Positions 60,486-64,000 of a DNA stretch of 64,000 nt are shown in pieces. The DNA is taken from assembly GCF_031583025.1 (NCBI RefSeq), contig NZ_CP134062.1, forward strand, positions 6,545,234-6,609,233, written 5' to 3'. This stretch comes from Mycobacterium sp. Z3061 (GTDB lineage: Bacteria; Actinomycetota; Actinomycetes; Mycobacteriales; Mycobacteriaceae). Under the pieces are notes generated by a model that worked only from the letters and a program-made list of their open reading frames with translations, was not told the origin of the DNA and made no database searches. Both the position numbers and the translations under genes were made by a program. Position 1 is the stretch's first letter; each line of letters opens with the position of its first letter.

Positions 60486-61727
60486 ATGACTTCAACACCC
60501 GATGGCCGGATCCGTGTGCCGGCCGACCTGGACGCCGTCACGGCGATCAGCGAAGAAGACCATTCGGAGATCGACAGCGCCGCCGTCGAAAGGATCTGGC
60601 AGGCCGCCCGGCACTGGTATCAGGCCGGCATGCACCCGGCTATCCAGCTCTGCATCCGGCGCAACGGGAAGGTGGTGCTCAACCGCGCGATCGGCCATGG
60701 CTGGGGCAACGCGCCCACCGACGAACCCGACGCCGAGAAGATCGCCGTCACCACCGACACCCCGTTCTGCGTGTACTCGGCGGCCAAGGGCATCACCGCG
60801 ACCGTGGTGCACATGCTGGTCGAGCAGGGCGTCTTCGCACTCGATGACCGCGTCTGCCAGTACATCCCCAGCTACACCAGCCACGGGAAAGACCGGACGA
60901 CGATCCGGCACGTGCTCACCCACAGCGCGGGAGTCCCGTTCCCCACCGGTCCCAAGCCGGACCTGCGCCGCGCCGACGACCACGAATACGCACAGGAGCA
61001 GCTCGGCAAGCTAAGGCCGCTGTACCCGCCGGGCCGGATGCACATGTATCACGCGCTGACCTGGGGCCCGCTCATGCGCGAGATCGTCTACGCGGCAGCA
61101 GGCAAAGACATCCGCGACATCCTCGCCGCGGAGATCCTGGATCCGTTGCACTTCCGGTGGACCAATTTCGGCGTCGCACCGCAGGACATCCCGCTGGTCG
61201 CGCCCAGCCACCCCACCGGCAAACCGCTTCCGCCGGCCATCGCGGCGATCTTCCGCAAGGCGATCGGCGGCACCGTGCACGAGATCATCCCGTATACGAA
61301 CACCCCGGCCTTTCTGTCCACCGTGGTGCCGTCGTCCAACACCATCTCCACCGCGCACGAGCTGTCCCGATTCGCCGAGATCTGGCGCCGGGGCGGCGAA
61401 CTCGACGGTGTTCGCATCATGAGCCCGGAACGGATGTACGGCGCCGTCCAGGAATCCCGGCGGTTGCGGCCCGATGTCGCGGTGGGACTGATGCCGGCCC
61501 GCTGGGGCACCGGTTACATGCTGGGCACCGAGCGCTTCGGGCCGTTCGGCCGCAACGCACCGCAGGCGTTCGGCAACCTCGGCCTGGCCAACATCGCGAT
61601 CTGGGCCGACCCGGCGCGTGGCATGTCCGCCGGGTTGATCAGCAGCGGGAAACCCGGCAAGGATCCCGAGCTCAAGCGCTATAAAGCCCTGATGGACACG
61701 ATTGCCGCGTCGATTCCACGCGTCTGA
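60486..61727 (+). CDS. lipE: Beta-lactamase-fold lipase/esterase
   Basis: A 413-residue serine hydrolase of the class C beta-lactamase fold. The Ser98-x-x-Lys101 motif is in CVYSAAKGITATV, with a YHALTWG segment supplying the Tyr, and VLTHSAGVP is a family block. Rv3775 (LipE) is the M. tuberculosis counterpart. The start may be GTG 60483 or ATG 60486; TAGGCT just upstream suggests a leaderless transcript. Probable ester or lipid substrate. Confidence 0.88.
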   Translation: MTSTPDGRIRVPADLDAVTAISEEDHSEIDSAAVERIWQAARHWYQAGMHPAIQLCIRRNGKVVLNRAIGHGWGNAPTDEPDAEKIAVTTDTPFCVYSAAKGITATVVHMLVEQGVFALDDRVCQYIPSYTSHGKDRTTIRHVLTHSAGVPFPTGPKPDLRRADDHEYAQEQLGKLRPLYPPGRMHMYHALTWGPLMREIVYAAAGKDIRDILAAEILDPLHFRWTNFGVAPQDIPLVAPSHPTGKPLPPAIAAIFRKAIGGTVHEIIPYTNTPAFLSTVVPSSNTISTAHELSRFAEIWRRGGELDGVRIMSPERMYGAVQESRRLRPDVAVGLMPARWGTGYMLGTERFGPFGRNAPQAFGNLGLANIAIWADPARGMSAGLISSGKPGKDPELKRYKALMDTIAASIPRV

Positions 61728-61763
61728 ACGTTTGTCCCAGGCCTGCGCGGGCAACCACCGCGG

Positions 61764-62870
61764 ATGGATTCCGAACGCTTCCGCCAGCTCCTGGACACGC
61801 GCGGCCCATTCGTGTCGATGTACTTCGAAGACACGCACAACACTCCCGACGCCGACGAACAGCTCGAGCTCAAGTGGCGCGCACTGCGTGACCAACTGGA
61901 AAGACAGGGCGTCACCGACGAACTGACCGCCGAAATCGAGCGCGCGGTGATGGACCTGCGGCCACCCGTCGGCTGGAGCGGCCGTGGAGTGGTCGCCGGC
62001 GCCGACGGCGTCGTCGTCAACGAGCACCTGCTGCGTCCGACCGCGATGACGGTGGTCCGTGTCTCGGAGCTGCCCTACATCGTCCCGATCGTCGAGCACG
62101 GCTTCGTCACCCCCGCCTACCTGCTGATCGAGGTCGATCATGCGGGCGCCGACATCACCATCCACATCGACGGCGTCTTGGAAACCGAGACCGTCGACGG
62201 TGGCGGCTATCCGGTGCACAAGGCGTCCGGTGCCGAAACCGCCGGATACGGCGACCCGCAGCAACGCACGGACGAAGCCGCCCGTAAGAACATCCGCGCG
62301 GTGGCCGACCGTATCGCCGAGCTGGTGGACGGGACGGCGGCCGATGCGGTGTTCGTGGTCGGCGAAGTGCGTTCTCGCTCCGATCTGGTCAAGGCTCTCG
62401 CCGACCGGGTCCGGGACCGCACGGTGCCCCTGGAAGTCGGGGCACGAAACAGCGGACACGACGTCACCGAGGTGCAGAGCCACATCGACGCCTGGTTCGC
62501 CAACCGGCGAATCCGTGAAATCGATTATGCCGCACAGCGTTTCGATGCCGAAATGGGCCGGAATTCGGGGCGCGCCGCCGAGGGCCTGGACGCCGTGTGC
62601 TCAGCGCTGCGCCAGGGTGCCGTGGAAACGCTGATCGTCGGCGAGATCGGGGACGCCACGGTGGTCACCGACGAAGGACTCACCACCGTCGCGCCGAACC
62701 ACCAGGTGCTCTCCGAGCAGGGCGCTGCACCCGCCAAGACGTTGCGCGCCGATGAGGCGCTGCCGATGTTCGCGGTGTCGGTCGGGGCCTCGCTGGTGCG
62801 CACCGACGAGCGCATCGATCCGGCCGACGGCATCGCCGCGGTGCTGCGGTACGCGCCGACGCTGCACTGA
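61764..62870 (+). CDS. Rv2629-like protein (baeRF2/eRF1-type fold)
   Basis: A 368-residue protein resembling M. tuberculosis Rv2629: FVSMYFEDTHNTPDADEQLE, GRGVVAGADGVVVNEHLL, PYIVPIVEHG, GYPVHKAS, DEAARKNIRAVADRIAELV, and a C-terminal RADEALPMFAVSVGASLVR block. The family belongs to bacterial archaeo-eukaryotic release-factor-like proteins (baeRF2), suspected to act on stalled ribosomes. Rv2629 is in the dormancy regulon, but no such site was found here. Confidence 0.8.
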   Translation: MDSERFRQLLDTRGPFVSMYFEDTHNTPDADEQLELKWRALRDQLERQGVTDELTAEIERAVMDLRPPVGWSGRGVVAGADGVVVNEHLLRPTAMTVVRVSELPYIVPIVEHGFVTPAYLLIEVDHAGADITIHIDGVLETETVDGGGYPVHKASGAETAGYGDPQQRTDEAARKNIRAVADRIAELVDGTAADAVFVVGEVRSRSDLVKALADRVRDRTVPLEVGARNSGHDVTEVQSHIDAWFANRRIREIDYAAQRFDAEMGRNSGRAAEGLDAVCSALRQGAVETLIVGEIGDATVVTDEGLTTVAPNHQVLSEQGAAPAKTLRADEALPMFAVSVGASLVRTDERIDPADGIAAVLRYAPTLH

Positions 62871-62955
62871 GGGTTTCGGGTTTTGAGTCTGCGCTCAGGG
62901 CGGCCGGTACTCGCAAGAACTCGCCCCACGCGCAGAGCCAACGCCCACAAGTGAG

Positions 62956-63042
62956 CGGTGGCGGAGGGATTTGAACCCCCGGACGGTTTTAGCCGTCTCT
63001 CGCTTTCAAGGCGAGTGCATTAGGCCGCTCTGCCACGCCACC
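62956..63042 (-). tRNA. tRNA-Ser (anticodon TGA)
   Basis: An 87-nt class II tRNA: acceptor GGTGGCG/CGCCACC, anticodon loop CTTGAAA, a variable arm like that of the CGA isoacceptor at 29070, and T-loop GGTTCAAATCC. It reads UCA/UCG. The same GGTGGCGGAGG end that was used by the IS at 29 kb is present, but no insertion is here. Confidence 0.95.
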
Positions 63043-63078
63043 GCAGATAAGGGTAGCGGTGCTTGTAGCGTGGCCAGC

Positions 63079-64000
63079 ATGCGCGCCATCGTCGCCGAAA
63101 CCGCCGAGCGGTTGGTCTGGCAAGACGTCCCCGATGCATCCGCCGGACCCGGTGAAGTACTGATCAAGGTGGCAGCGGCCGGCGTCAATCGCGCCGACGT
63201 GCTGCAGGCCGCCGGCAAGTACCCGCCGCCCCCGGGCGCCAGCGAGATCATCGGCATGGAGGTCAGCGGGACCATCGCCGACGTAGGTGCCGATGTCACC
63301 AAATGGACTGTCGGGCAGGAGGTTTGCGCGCTGCTGGCCGGTGGTGGCTACGCGGAGTACGTCGCTGTTCCGGCCGGACAGGTGCTGCCGGTGCCGGCGC
63401 CCCTGGATGTTGTCGATGCCGCCGGCGTCCCCGAAGTGGCGTGCACGGTCTGGTCGAACCTGGTGATGACCGCCCATCTGGGCCCCGGCCAGCTGGTGCT
63501 GCTGCACGGCGGGGCCAGCGGCATCGGCAGTCACGCGATTCAGGTGGCACGCGCGCTGGGCGCCCGGGTCGCGGTCACCGCCGGCTCGGCGGAGAAGCTC
63601 GAACTGTGCCGGGAGCTGGGCGCCCAGATCGCCATCTCCTACCGCGACGAGGACTTCGTCGCGCGGCTGAGGCAGGAGACCGACGGCAGAGGCGCCGACG
63701 TGATCCTCGACATCATGGGAGCGGCCTACCTGGACCGCAACGTCGACGCGCTGGCCACCGACGGGCAGCTGGTGATCATCGGCATGCAGGGCGGGGTGAA
63801 GGCCGAACTCAACATCGGCAAACTCATGGCCAAACGGGCCCGCGTCATCGGCACCACGCTGCGCGCCCGCCCGGTGAGCGGGCCCAGCAGCAAGAGCGCC
63901 ATCGTCGACGCGGTGACGACCTCGGTCTGGCCGATGTTCGCCAGTCAGAGGGTGCGGCCGATCATCGGCAAGCGCCTGCCGATTCAGGACGCGGCCGAAG
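63079..64000 (+). CDS. NAD(P)H:quinone oxidoreductase (PIG3-like), 3' end beyond window
   Basis: 307 residues are visible from ATG 63079. A zinc-free MDR enzyme: start MRAIVAETAERLVWQDVP, AAAGVNRADVLQAAGKYPPPPG (the PIG3 signature), NADPH motif VLLHGGASGIGSHAIQVA and DIMGAAYLDRN. It corresponds to Rv3777 by gene order. A -10-like TAGCGT 7 nt before ATG favours this start over GTG 63070. A second MDR gene of different subtype is at 41330. Confidence 0.88.
   Translation, partial: MRAIVAETAERLVWQDVPDASAGPGEVLIKVAAAGVNRADVLQAAGKYPPPPGASEIIGMEVSGTIADVGADVTKWTVGQEVCALLAGGGYAEYVAVPAGQVLPVPAPLDVVDAAGVPEVACTVWSNLVMTAHLGPGQLVLLHGGASGIGSHAIQVARALGARVAVTAGSAEKLELCRELGAQIAISYRDEDFVARLRQETDGRGADVILDIMGAAYLDRNVDALATDGQLVIIGMQGGVKAELNIGKLMAKRARVIGTTLRARPVSGPSSKSAIVDAVTTSVWPMFASQRVRPIIGKRLPIQDAAE

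Noticed and set aside
61011..62483. A 490-codon frame antisense to lipE and the Rv2629-like gene.
   Set aside because: Both sense genes have clear family motifs; the antisense frame has none.

Overview
The window is GC-rich DNA from a slow-growing Mycobacterium close to the M. tuberculosis lineage. Evidence: a giant PE_PGRS gene and five other PE-domain genes, lpqH (19 kDa lipoprotein), the tcrXY two-component pair, and a gene order from about 29 kb to the right edge that follows M. tuberculosis Rv3752c-Rv3777 (tadA, Rv3753c, tyrA, Rv3755c, proZ-proW-proV-proX, Rv3760, fadE36, Rv3762c, lpqH, tcrY/tcrX, Rv3767c, hisC2, Rv3773c, echA21, lipE, Rv3777). Rv names come from memory of families and gene order, not from a search.

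Left part (1-26.6 kb, accessory): a partial sulfotransferase divergent from an IclR regulator; three small genes (YbjQ-like, unknown, TM2 membrane protein); a secreted GH5-type glycosidase; a secreted PE-PPE-type serine hydrolase; a hemerythrin-like protein; a secreted MmpS-like protein; a PE_PGRS aspartic protease of the PecA class; a decayed hemerythrin copy; a small secreted protein; and a 5,801-residue PE_PGRS gene occupying 17.4 kb. About 41 copies of a 348-bp unit, arranged in higher-order blocks, make up most of that gene.

Junction (26.6-29.2 kb): an AT-rich gene-free stretch, then three IS481-type insertions (two decayed, one intact) stacked against a tRNA-Ser(CGA) gene. The intact IS is flanked by a 16-bp direct repeat that includes the 3' end of the tRNA.

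Conserved part (29.2-64 kb): tRNA deamination (tadA and partner), tyrosine synthesis (tyrA), a tightly overlapping compatible-solute ABC transporter operon (proX-V-W-Z plus a glycolipid-binding-domain gene), lipid/CoA genes (three phosphotransferases, an SDR, an acyl-CoA dehydrogenase, alkyl sulfatase, echA21, lipE), lpqH with tcrXY, a phage-lysin-like gene, three tandem PE_PGRS genes, a methyltransferase, tRNA-Arg(ACG), tRNA-Ser(GCT), hisC2, tRNA-Ser(TGA), and a quinone oxidoreductase cut by the right edge. The phosphotransferase-SDR-acyl-CoA dehydrogenase operon at 37.5-40.6 kb looks like a 4-hydroxyacyl-CoA processing module and carries a perfect palindrome in its promoter.

Data quality: the PE_PGRS gene at 49-51 kb contains an Illumina TruSeq adapter fragment (49996-50017), and the next two PE_PGRS genes are frameshifted. 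Assembly error must therefore be considered for all PGRS regions here, including the copy number in the giant gene.
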